Of a stretch of DNA of 64,000 nt, positions 53,062 through 62,500 are shown one piece after another; the first letter of the stretch is position 1; every line of letters begins with the position of its first letter. Source of the DNA: Arsukibacterium sp. UBA3155 (GTDB lineage: Bacteria; Pseudomonadota; Gammaproteobacteria; Enterobacterales; Alteromonadaceae). Made by a program: the position numbers and the translations under genes. The notes beneath the pieces were generated by a model. It made no database searches and was not told where the DNA came from. It worked only from the letters and a program-made list of their open reading frames with translations. Where the stretch lies: NCBI GenBank assembly GCA_002364615.1, contig DEYP01000003.1:31277-95276 (forward strand), given 5' to 3'.

Positions 53062-55029
53062 TTACTCCTGATAATACTGCACGCGATACACCACCGAATC
53101 CAGCGGCTGCAGCGCAATAGTAACCCGCCCTATACCATTTGTAACCTGCAGCACGTTAGCCTCTTCGCCTAACTGTCCAGCCAGACCATGGCTGCCATCG
53201 GCTAATTGCCACTCGCTTACCAGTTCCGATGGCAGTATCAGCTCAAACTCACTGGCTTGTTCGGCATTAAAATTACTGACCACAATTAACTGCTGCGCAT
53301 CCTGCTGTTGATGATCAGTGTACCGGGCAAAAGCCAGTTGCTGTTCGCTGTAGGCACTATCAGCAGCCAGGTTTGCGCTATGCAACGGATAGTAATCGCC
53401 CAGTAACGCCGGTGCTGTGGCACTGAACTGCATTAACCGCACATAAAAATCGCGCAGCGCTGCTTCATCTTTAGTCAGGGCGCCGCCATCAAATTTGCCA
53501 CCGTTCATCCAGCGTTGATGGTGTGGCACGCCAACATAATCAAAAATGCTGGTGCGGGTCGGCTGGCCAAAACCGGCGTTCTGTGCGCCAGGCTCGCCAA
53601 CATCCTGACCAAAATACAGCATAGTCGGCGAGGTACTGATTAACGCCGATACCACCATAGCGGGCATACCTTTACGGGCATCACCGGCAAAATCCGGGCT
53701 GGCAATTCGCTGCTCGTCATGGTTTTCCAGAAAGTGCAGCATGTGGTGCTCTATATCTGCCATCCGTTGCTGGGTCTCTACCAGAGCCGAGGCAGGCCCG
53801 CTGCCCTGCATCACCCGCTTTAAGCTGTCGTAAAATTCTACTTTGTCGTACAGGTAGTCCATTAAGCCCAGTTTTATATAATCCCGGTATAAATCAGGCT
53901 GATACACCTCAGCCAGTAAAAAGGCATTGGGGTTAACCTGTTTAATATGCGAGTTTAAATAGCTCCAGAACTCCACCGGTACCATTTCCGCCATATCATA
54001 ACGGAAACCATCGACGCCAAAATCTAGCCAGTATAGCGTAATATCGCGGAATTTTACCCAGGAGTCCGGTACGTCCTTACCCTGCCAGAACTGATAATGC
54101 GCCTGCCAGTCTTTTTCAGCATACTCTGAGGGCAAGCGGTCAAAATCGTAGCTGCCGTCCGGTCGCACGCCATAGTTAATTTTTACCGTTTCGTACCAGT
54201 CATCAAATGCCGGCTGAGCAGCGCGGGCGCCGTTACCGGTCCATTTTGCCGGGGTTTCACTAAACTGGCCATCGGCCAGCGGGTGTGGCTCGCCGCCTAA
54301 AACCTGATAATTGTCTGGCCACTGTGGTACCTGAAACGCCTTACCCGGCACATAGTAAAAGTTATTGTTGCGGGCATATTCAACCGTGCTGTCGTCATTC
54401 GCGCCAAAATCGCTTACCCCGTCGGGCTTAGCGAGTGACTGGTAATCCCGCGCTACATGGTTAGGCACAATATCAATTATCACCTGCATATCATGCCGAT
54501 GGGTGAGCTCAATTAAAGCTTTAAACTCTGCCAACCGATTCGCCGGGTTAACCGCTAAATCGGGATTAACACTGTAATAGTCTTTTACCGCATAGGGCGA
54601 GCCGGCACGGCCTTTTACCACATCGGGGTCGTCCAGGCTAATGCCAAACGCCGTGTAATCATTAATAACCGCATGATGCGGCACCCCGGTATACCAGATA
54701 TGACTGGTACCCAGCGCTTTAATACCGGCCAGCGCGTCATCGGTAAAGTCGTTAAACTTGCCTACGCCGTTTTCTTCTGTGGTGCCCCAGGGTTTGTTAG
54801 TGCTATTAGTATTACCAAACAGCCGGGTAAATACCTGATATACCACCGGCTTGCCGTGACGTTCAGGAGTGGCCTGCACTGGCTGCGAAGAAGGTTTAGT
54901 CGCAGACTGTGTTGTCGTGGCCGGGTCGACTGGCGGCTGGCCGCAGCCTGCCAGGCCAAGCATCGCTAAAGTGGCCAGCAAAAGAGTAATGCGGGGACGA
55001 AAAATATCAGTTGTAGGTTGAGTCGTCAT
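53062..55029 (-). CDS. GH13 alpha-amylase-type lipoprotein
   Basis: 655 residues from the ATG (MTTQPTTDIF); a GTG 18 bases upstream is also in frame. Lipobox LAGC gives Cys29. GH13 core: IIDIVPNHVARD, nucleophile Asp near 343 in GFRYDMAEMV, acid/base Glu near 372 in LLAEVYQ, NHD near 436 in LENHDEQR. The long insert after VPNHV (FYYVPGKAFQVPQWPDN and more) and large size fit amylases acting on oligosaccharides in the periplasm or on the cell surface. C-terminal beta domain. First gene of the GH13-GH31 operon; a 26-base palindrome lies 68 bases upstream. Confidence 0.92.
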   Translation of the reverse strand: MTTQPTTDIFRPRITLLLATLAMLGLAGCGQPPVDPATTTQSATKPSSQPVQATPERHGKPVVYQVFTRLFGNTNSTNKPWGTTEENGVGKFNDFTDDALAGIKALGTSHIWYTGVPHHAVINDYTAFGISLDDPDVVKGRAGSPYAVKDYYSVNPDLAVNPANRLAEFKALIELTHRHDMQVIIDIVPNHVARDYQSLAKPDGVSDFGANDDSTVEYARNNNFYYVPGKAFQVPQWPDNYQVLGGEPHPLADGQFSETPAKWTGNGARAAQPAFDDWYETVKINYGVRPDGSYDFDRLPSEYAEKDWQAHYQFWQGKDVPDSWVKFRDITLYWLDFGVDGFRYDMAEMVPVEFWSYLNSHIKQVNPNAFLLAEVYQPDLYRDYIKLGLMDYLYDKVEFYDSLKRVMQGSGPASALVETQQRMADIEHHMLHFLENHDEQRIASPDFAGDARKGMPAMVVSALISTSPTMLYFGQDVGEPGAQNAGFGQPTRTSIFDYVGVPHHQRWMNGGKFDGGALTKDEAALRDFYVRLMQFSATAPALLGDYYPLHSANLAADSAYSEQQLAFARYTDHQQQDAQQLIVVSNFNAEQASEFELILPSELVSEWQLADGSHGLAGQLGEEANVLQVTNGIGRVTIALQPLDSVVYRVQYYQE

Positions 55030-55096
55030 TGCGTATTGTCCAGCCACTGTAGTAACCCATTAAGTTACCCCAGAATTGCCAGCGCTGGCTGGTTTT

Positions 55097-55122
55097 TTTT
55101 ATTGCATACGTATGCAATAAAA
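55097..55122. promoter_or_regulatory. perfect 26-base palindrome, candidate LacI-family operator
   Basis: Core TTGCATACGTATGCAA with A/T arms, fully symmetric over 26 bases. It lies 68 bases before the GH13 start and 77 before the divergent diguanylate cyclase start. Its central 14 bases match the site at 40883-40896 except for one base. A short GCCAGCGCTGGC palindrome (55078-55089) adjoins it. Confidence 0.75.
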
Positions 55123-55198
55123 CCCTACAATCGGACCAGAAAAACACTATTATTTAAGCCTGACGCTGGCTATAGTAGGCAGCGGAAGGAGATATGAA

Positions 55199-56392
55199 AT
55201 GGACGCAACCACCGAAGCCCCGCTCTTAATTTTATTTATTGCGTTACTGTCTTGCGTGGGCTGCCTATCCTGGTGCGTAATGAGCTGGTTAGTTCGTATT
55301 TGCCCTCTGGCCAGCCGTCACTTTGCATTGTCTAATTTGTTGATTTTTATTGGTACATTTTTAATTTATATCCGGATAGAGCCGCCCACATTCTGGTATT
55401 GGTTTTCCTCGAATGCATCGATGTTAGTGGGTTTTTATTTCATTTACACCGGCTTGCTTCATTTATTCAAATTATCCTGGTCGACCCGGCGTGCCCGGAT
55501 AATCCTCACTCTGGCACTGATTATTTTATTCTTTTCCAGCCATAATACTAACAATGCCTGGCTGGTTGGGATCGTGTTCTCAATTGTGGCATCCAGCTTA
55601 TTTGCCTATGCTGCCTGGGCCAATTTCCGGGGGATCAGACAGGAGTTTGATGCTGTTGCTGCGGGTTCTGTCAGTTGTCCATTTGCGCTAGTTTCGCTGT
55701 TTTTTTTAATCCGGATAGCATTTATCATTCAGGAGCAAAGTGCTGCAAACGCTTATGTCTCAATTAAGCATCCGGATTCACTGTTGCAGTTGTGGTTTTT
55801 GGTGGTACTGACTGTCGTTATAAACTTAAGCCTTGTCGGCAATGCCTTTGCACGGCTAGTAAGCAAAATTCGCTCACTTGCTGATCGCGATAGCCTAACA
55901 GGCTTATGGACCCGGCGTATCATTGATCAACAATTATTAAATCAAGCTAGAATATGTGAGCGCCACCATTCAGTATTTAGCATCCTACTGATCGACCTGG
56001 ACTACTTCAAAAAAATTAATGATAAATACGGCCATCAAATTGGCGATCAAGCGTTAGTTCATGCCAGTAACTGCTTTAAAGACGCACTTAGAGACGTAGA
56101 CTGGCTGGCTCGTTATGGTGGTGAAGAGTTTCTGGCTTTATTACCTGATACTGGCCAACCTGAGGCGGTTACAATCGCCGAACGGCTACGGCAACAGCTG
56201 AGTGCACAACCATTTACTGAAGCCGCCGAGCTGCAACTTACCGCCAGTATTGGTATTGCAAGCTTTCAGGCAGGTGACCACATTGACCAGTTGATTGCAT
56301 CAGCCGACCAGGCGTTATATCAGGCAAAAGCCAGGGGGCGCAATCAGGTATCGTATCTGGCTGGCAACGACAAAGTTTTTGCTATCGATTAG
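55199..56392 (+). CDS. membrane diguanylate cyclase (GGDEF)
   Basis: 397 residues. The first 220 residues hold about six or seven hydrophobic helices, then a GGDEF domain: SLTGLWTRRIIDQQL, LLIDLDYFKKINDKYGH, and active site GGEEF in ARYGGEEFLALLP. An inhibitory-site motif RDVD lies five residues before GGEEF. All catalytic residues present, so it should make cyclic-di-GMP. The membrane part does not match a named MASE domain with certainty. ATG with AAGGAG upstream. Divergent from the GH13-GH31 operon across the shared palindrome. Confidence 0.9.
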   Translation: MDATTEAPLLILFIALLSCVGCLSWCVMSWLVRICPLASRHFALSNLLIFIGTFLIYIRIEPPTFWYWFSSNASMLVGFYFIYTGLLHLFKLSWSTRRARIILTLALIILFFSSHNTNNAWLVGIVFSIVASSLFAYAAWANFRGIRQEFDAVAAGSVSCPFALVSLFFLIRIAFIIQEQSAANAYVSIKHPDSLLQLWFLVVLTVVINLSLVGNAFARLVSKIRSLADRDSLTGLWTRRIIDQQLLNQARICERHHSVFSILLIDLDYFKKINDKYGHQIGDQALVHASNCFKDALRDVDWLARYGGEEFLALLPDTGQPEAVTIAERLRQQLSAQPFTEAAELQLTASIGIASFQAGDHIDQLIASADQALYQAKARGRNQVSYLAGNDKVFAID

Positions 56393-56512
56393 CTGCCGCA
56401 CAGCACTTAACTTAAGTGCTATATCGTTACAATCATACAATTACTACACTGGGCGATAATAACCAGATGCTGCAATAAATATGGCATTGATTTCGGTGTG
56501 TCGGAGATGATG

Positions 56513-58192
56513 ATGTTTAACTTTTCGCTAAAAAATAAAATGTTATTGTTAGCGGTGCTGCCCATGATAGCAATTGTTCTGGCACTAATAGTGATGATAT
56601 ATCACCAAATGCATACTATGGGTACGGAGGAGATACGCCAATTTCGTGTTGATATGCTGCAGGAGAAGCAAGATGCTTTAAAGCATCATATTGAGATAGC
56701 GATAACTGCGGTTACGCCACAGCTTTCAGGCAGTAAACCAACTGAAGCACAGCAGGAGGAAGCTAAAGCGCAGATTCGAGCTATGAGATTCAGTGACCAT
56801 GGCTATATGTTTATTTATGACCTTAACGGAGTCGTGCTTGTTCATGGTTTCAATGAAGCGCTGGAGGGTCGGAATCTTACACAATTAACCGACCCGAATG
56901 GTGTATTTCTGGTAAGAGAACTGGTTAGTGCCGGCAAAAAGGGCGGCGGTTTTGTCAACTATATGTGGGAAGAGAAGACTCGCGGCGGCTTAACGCCAAA
57001 ATTAAGTTATGCCAAAAGCATGTTTAATGATCGCTGGATCATCGGCTCAGGTTTTTATATTGATGATATTGAACGGCGGGTAGAACAGAAACAGCAGCAA
57101 ATAGACCAGCGTATTCGAACTACCTTGTTAATGATGGTCGGTGGTGCGGTATTAATGCTGGTGCTAGTGGTTGGGCTGGCACTATTTATTGCTGATTTAG
57201 TGGTTAAGCCGCTGCAAAAAGCGTCAACAGCATTAATTAATATTAGCGAGGGTGAGGGAGACTTAACAGAGCGGCTGCGGGTAGAAACTTCGGATGAAGT
57301 AGGAGAAGTTGCACGGGGTTTCAATGATTTCGCTGAAAAAATACAACAGCTGGTAATAGAGGTAAAGCAAGCTGTATTAGCACTGAGTCACAGCGCAGTG
57401 AGTATGCAAAATATTGTCAGTCTTACCACCAATGATGCTGTTAGGCAAAAAACAGAAACGACTCAAGTAGCTGCGGCAATTTATCAGATGTCTACCGCCG
57501 TGCAAGATGTCGCAAATAGCGCACGTTTAGCAGTAAGTACAGCCGAAGAAGCCGATAAAGAGGCCGTAGGCGGTCAGAAAAGTGTCGCCCAAACCATAGC
57601 TTCAATTCAAACATTGGCAGCAGAGGTTAATACCGCTGGCGATACCATTGAAAAACTGGGCGCTGACGCCGACCAAATTGGCTCGGTAGTTAATGTGATC
57701 CGCAGTATTGCCGAGCAAACTAACTTGCTCGCATTAAACGCGGCTATAGAAGCAGCACGAGCAGGTGAACAAGGTCGGGGGTTTGCAGTGGTGGCAGATG
57801 AGGTGCGCACTCTGGCGACACGCACTCAGCAAAGTACTAATGAAATACAGCAAATGATTTCTCAATTCCAACAAGGTACTAAAGCTGCGGTACAAGTAAT
57901 GCAGCGCAGCCGCGAGCAGTCACTGCAGACGGTGCAGCAAGCCGACAAAGCCAGCGGATCGCTTAAAACCATTACAGGTTCTGTCAGTACTATTACGCAA
58001 ATGAATATTCAGATTGCCAGCGCAGCTGAGCAGCAAACTTCGGTAGCAGGAGATATCAGCCACAGTATTAATCAAATAGCACAACTGGCTGATCAAGCAA
58101 CTAAAAATGCAGCCGATTTGTCAGCTGCAACCGGTCAACTTACAGAATTGGAGCAGCGTCTGATTGACTTGGTACAGCGCTTTAAAGTGTAG
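56513..58192 (+). CDS. methyl-accepting chemotaxis protein with Cache sensor
   Basis: 559 residues from the ATG that has GGAG six bases upstream; in-frame GTG and ATG codons just before it are less well placed. Membrane helix 1, periplasmic single-Cache (sCache_2-type) domain with [20 protein letters not shown] and [15 protein letters not shown], membrane helix 2, HAMP, and a long coiled-coil with the conserved tip [20 protein letters not shown]. Typical class of about 36H-40H length. No C-terminal pentapeptide for CheR. Ligands of this Cache type are often small carboxylates. Located between a cyclase and an EAL-HDOD gene. Confidence 0.94.
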   Translation: MFNFSLKNKMLLLAVLPMIAIVLALIVMIYHQMHTMGTEEIRQFRVDMLQEKQDALKHHIEIAITAVTPQLSGSKPTEAQQEEAKAQIRAMRFSDHGYMFIYDLNGVVLVHGFNEALEGRNLTQLTDPNGVFLVRELVSAGKKGGGFVNYMWEEKTRGGLTPKLSYAKSMFNDRWIIGSGFYIDDIERRVEQKQQQIDQRIRTTLLMMVGGAVLMLVLVVGLALFIADLVVKPLQKASTALINISEGEGDLTERLRVETSDEVGEVARGFNDFAEKIQQLVIEVKQAVLALSHSAVSMQNIVSLTTNDAVRQKTETTQVAAAIYQMSTAVQDVANSARLAVSTAEEADKEAVGGQKSVAQTIASIQTLAAEVNTAGDTIEKLGADADQIGSVVNVIRSIAEQTNLLALNAAIEAARAGEQGRGFAVVADEVRTLATRTQQSTNEIQQMISQFQQGTKAAVQVMQRSREQSLQTVQQADKASGSLKTITGSVSTITQMNIQIASAAEQQTSVAGDISHSINQIAQLADQATKNAADLSAATGQLTELEQRLIDLVQRFKV

Positions 58193-58249
58193 TTGTTGTC
58201 GGTAGCGTGGTTGCAATAACCGGAGAGGTATCGAATTAACTTTTAATTG

Positions 58250-59458
58250 CTAGCGAATCAGGATTGTATCTGCCCAACGCACAGCTTGCTGATATACGTC
58301 GGCCAGTTTGGCAATACCACTGATTTGCTGCTCCAGGTCGATGGTGGTTTCCCAGTCACCGCGTTCGAACGCCAACGCTAATTGCAACATTTTTCCAAGC
58401 AGGCCTGACTGGCTCAGCAATGCCTGCTTAATTTCGGTTTGCAGTGGCAGCTGCTCGAGCATGACCAGTTGGGGCTGTTCGATAATTTCATGCACGTTAG
58501 AGAATAAACCGGTTAAAAACGCACTGGGGGGGTTGTTCGACAGGTGTTTTTGTTCAGCCAGTAGATCACAAAACCGCGCCCGGATTAATGCCACGGTTAG
58601 CCGGTCATCCTGTTCGCCATCTGCTAAGTTAGCCAGTGCCAGCAACGCGATAAACTTTTTCAGCTCAGGCTCGCCCATTGATACCATGGCCAGTTTTAGT
58701 GAGCTAATGGGCTGACGTGCAGCAAACTGACTGTTATTTACAAACCGCAATAATTTATAGGACAGTCCGACGTCCCGCTGACAAATACCCGCCAGCAAAT
58801 CAAAATCGAGTTCGGCTTTTGATGACTCAGCAATTAACGACAACAAATTCGCTTTGTTAGAACTAAGCTGCTTTTGCTTCATCATTTCCGGCCGGGCAAA
58901 TAAGTAGCCCTGAAACAGCACAAAGCCCATCATTTTCAGCTTTTCAAATTGCTCAGCGGTTTCTACTTTTTCAGCGAGCAGTATTAAGGGAAAATCGGCA
59001 ATTCGTCGCAAATAACGGCTAATTTGCAGCAAGTTAAACTGTAGTACGTCTATTTTCACATAAGTAATATAGGGTAGAAACTCATCCCATTTCGGGTCAA
59101 AGTCGTGGTCATCCAGCGCCAGTTTATACCCCTGGCTATGCAAATTCTGACATACCTCTAATAGCTCCGGACTTGCCGGTACCGTTTCCAGTATTTCAAT
59201 GACCGTGCTGGCCGGGTTAATAGAGGTTGGAAAACGATGCAGCAGGGTATCAGCAGAAAAATTAATAAAAGCAGGTTTGTTACCGGTAATGCTTTCAACA
59301 CCCAGCAATAAGTGATGTTGCAGTAATAACTTACTGGTTGCTTCGTCGGCATCAATATTTGGAAAGCTATTCGCTTCGCCATCCCTGAACAATAGCTCAT
59401 AGCCACATACTGATTTGTTAGCATCGAAAATAGGCTGACGGGCAATATAACCGTACAT
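58250..59458 (-). CDS. EAL-HDOD (YuxH-type) signalling protein
   Basis: 402 residues. EAL-like half (1-200): ELLFR at 21-25 (ExLxR), Asn66, Glu88, Asp116-Asp117, Lys135, Glu163 and Gln183 are all present, although loop 6 reads DDHDFD not DDFGTG. HDOD half (about 200-400) has RDVGLSYKLLRFVNNSQFAARQ. Most family members are thought inactive as phosphodiesterases, but here the metal and substrate residues are largely kept. Could degrade or sense cyclic-di-GMP and regulate motility or biofilm. Converges with the chemoreceptor gene. Confidence 0.88.
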   Translation of the reverse strand: MYGYIARQPIFDANKSVCGYELLFRDGEANSFPNIDADEATSKLLLQHHLLLGVESITGNKPAFINFSADTLLHRFPTSINPASTVIEILETVPASPELLEVCQNLHSQGYKLALDDHDFDPKWDEFLPYITYVKIDVLQFNLLQISRYLRRIADFPLILLAEKVETAEQFEKLKMMGFVLFQGYLFARPEMMKQKQLSSNKANLLSLIAESSKAELDFDLLAGICQRDVGLSYKLLRFVNNSQFAARQPISSLKLAMVSMGEPELKKFIALLALANLADGEQDDRLTVALIRARFCDLLAEQKHLSNNPPSAFLTGLFSNVHEIIEQPQLVMLEQLPLQTEIKQALLSQSGLLGKMLQLALAFERGDWETTIDLEQQISGIAKLADVYQQAVRWADTILIR

Positions 59459-59532
59459 AATTGCGCAACTCCTTTACTTCCCGTTCATCAGTATATTCGG
59501 ATTTACATCAATAACAACCAAAAGCCGCCGTG

Positions 59533-62500
59533 CTAAAAGTTATAGCTCAATCCCAGCATCACACTATCAGCTTTATTACCGCTTAAGTTGTAGCGGGTGT
59601 ATTGCAATTGCAATGTTAGCGGCTCAGTTAACGCATAGCCTGCGCTTGCACCCCAGTAAATATCAGTATCAGAATCGCTGCTGCGAATAATAGTATTGCC
59701 ATACTGACTACTGCTATTGCTCCACCAACTAAATACCCCGGCCTGCACAGCCATTGACCAGCCTTCGGCTTGCAATAAAGTAAAGCTAAAACCGCTGCGA
59801 ATACCTTTGGCCAGTAACGGACCAACATCGGATACCTGTTGATGTAACTGCTCAGCACTGAGTGTATCACCCGCAATACTCAGCGAGGCCTCACCCAAAT
59901 CAACATAATGCGCTTCTATTTCCAGCGTATTTGTCAGCGCAAAGCTAGCGCCCAGCGCAAAGCTGGTAGCGCTATCGTCGTAGCTTAACAACGTCGCTTC
60001 TGCCGGCAAACCTGCCCCGATATCACTGGCAGATTGGCTTGCTTTGCTCTGGCCGATATAGCCCTCCAGCGACAAGCCTGCTGCCTGTGCCGTTGGCGCG
60101 CTCATTAGCAACACCGAACTCATTAGCACCAGCAGCATGGCGGCTGCGCCTTTGTTAAACAGCACTGCAGCGCCTTTAACCCGGCGCAGTAACAGCACGC
60201 TTAACAACAGCAAGCTCCAGGCTCCGGTTGAGCCACCAGAGGATTTATTCACCACCGTAATCACCTCGTAGGCTTGAACCGAGACTAATACTTCACCTTG
60301 CACAATACCACCGCGGCCATCGCTAATAACAAAACTTACCGTATCACTACCGTCAAAACCAAATTTAGGCACATAACGCAACATGCCCTTAGACACTGTC
60401 ACCGTGCCTTGCTCTGCACTGGCTGCAGTAACACTGAGTGCATCACCGTCTGCATCGCTGGCATTCGCTAACACATTAATGGTTATCGGTGTGCGATCAT
60501 CTGTGTTAACAGTGGCTATCGGGCTAATTTGTGGTGCCTGATTAAAGTAAACACTAATGGCAACCTGCGCACTTGCGGTACCACCATTACCATCAGTAAC
60601 ACCATAAACCAGGGTGTCGCTGCCAATAAAGTCTGTAGCCGGGGTATAAATGATCTGAGTCATATCAGCACTGATACTCACCTGACCAAAGTTAGCCGAT
60701 ACCTGGGTAAGGCTAAGGGCGTCACTATCGGCATCACTATCGTTACTTAATACATCCAGCTCATGGCTTTGGTTCCATTGCAGGTTGAAACTATCTGCCG
60801 CCGCTTGCGGTAAGGCATTGCCTGAGAACGGCACCGCCACACCACCCGGGTCAACAATAGCGCTATTAACGATAGCATCAGCATCGTTCGGGCCACCATC
60901 TTCTATTTGCAACTGCACACACCAATGACCTTCAGTCAAACCGGCTTGCCATTCACTTGCACCCGGCGTCGGGCAATAGCCTGGTTCGCCCGCAGCACTG
61001 TATAGCTGGTTATTACTGTCAATTACAAAATTAGCCCAGCCATCAGCGGCCGTGTATTTACGATAAACCGCATTAGCAGGTACCGGTTGCGTTTGGGGTA
61101 GTACAACCCGATTACTCTGCCCAGGCTGAGGTAATTCAGTTAAAACGAAATCGAATAACCCGCCGGTATGAGTAGCCTGCATATCCGGCTCCAGCATGAT
61201 CACCACATCGGTACCAAGCTCAATGCCACCCGTGTTGGTCAGTAAGGCAGCTGCACCTTTGGATAAACACACGCCAGGCTCACTTTCAGCCAGGTAACGG
61301 TCTACCTGTGCTAAACGCTCTGGCATCGCCTGACAAGACAGGCCCGGATCCAGATAGTCCGGTATGCCGTTGCCATTGCTGTCGCCTGCACCTTCCTCAC
61401 TATCGGGGATTAGATTATTGTTGCTATCTGCATCACCCAATACCGGCAGCGTATTGACCACTAGCAGCGTAATGCGTCGCGTCGTGCTGAGTGCCGGCGT
61501 ACCATTATCCGTTGCAGTTGCGTTAAGCTCATACACTCCGGTAGCAAGCGCTGCCGGGTCAAACATGAACTGGTCCGCTGCAGTTGCGGTATTTTGCAAT
61601 GCCTCATCTGCACGCCACATCAGGCTTACATCATCTGCGCTGTTGGCATCAGATACCATTGCGCTTACGGTTACCAGCCCGCCAGCTTTACTTACCTGAA
61701 TGCTTCGCTGGCCATTTTGTGAGGCCTGCAGCGCAACTTCCGGCGCCAGATTATCCTGGTTAATGCTAATCCGGGTTTGAGCATTGCTGCCATTATTCTG
61801 GCCATCGTTTAACGTTATGATAATGTCTTTGCTGGCCACATCCGTTAGATCTGCAAACACAGTGAATTGCAGCGGCGCTGCTAAACCACTGTTAATCTGC
61901 ACGGTTCCGCTCGTCAGATCATGATCAGACATCGGTAGCGCAGAGCCACTCACGGTATAGCCTATTTCCACCGGGTACTCGGGCGCAGGACCATTTAATA
62001 ACACCTGAACCGTCACGGAACTGCCGGCACTTACCCGTTGAGATTTACTCAGCGAAATCAGCGGCTGAACGCTTACTGTTTGCGATTCAGTGCTGCTAAG
62101 GCCATTGCTATCCGTCGCAGTCCAAAACGCCTGGTGTTTACCCGGGGCAAAGAACGGCCTGCCATTTTGCAAGCTGACCGCTAAACGATTACCGTCTGCA
62201 TCTGTGGCAATGACATTACCCAAATTAACTCTGGTAAATAAACCAGTAGCGTTAACGTCGATATCCTGTGGCACAATGATTGTTGGCGCTAGCGGGTTGG
62301 TACCGGTAATATCGATTTCAACATTCGCTGACGCACTGAACTCACCATCGCTGATCCGATATTGTAAGCTGGCTGGCCCGCTGAAGTTATCGCCCGGTTT
62401 AAAACTAAGCGCATTATCAACAATCGTAACCTGGCCAACACTGCTGCTTGCTGCCGTTATACTTAGCGTATCTTCATCAGCATCCGTATCGTTAAGTAAT

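Noticed and set aside
55078-55100. forward terminator (GCCAGCGCTGGC then T run)
   Set aside because: No forward gene ends just before it; the loop would be very short; more likely part of the promoter region.
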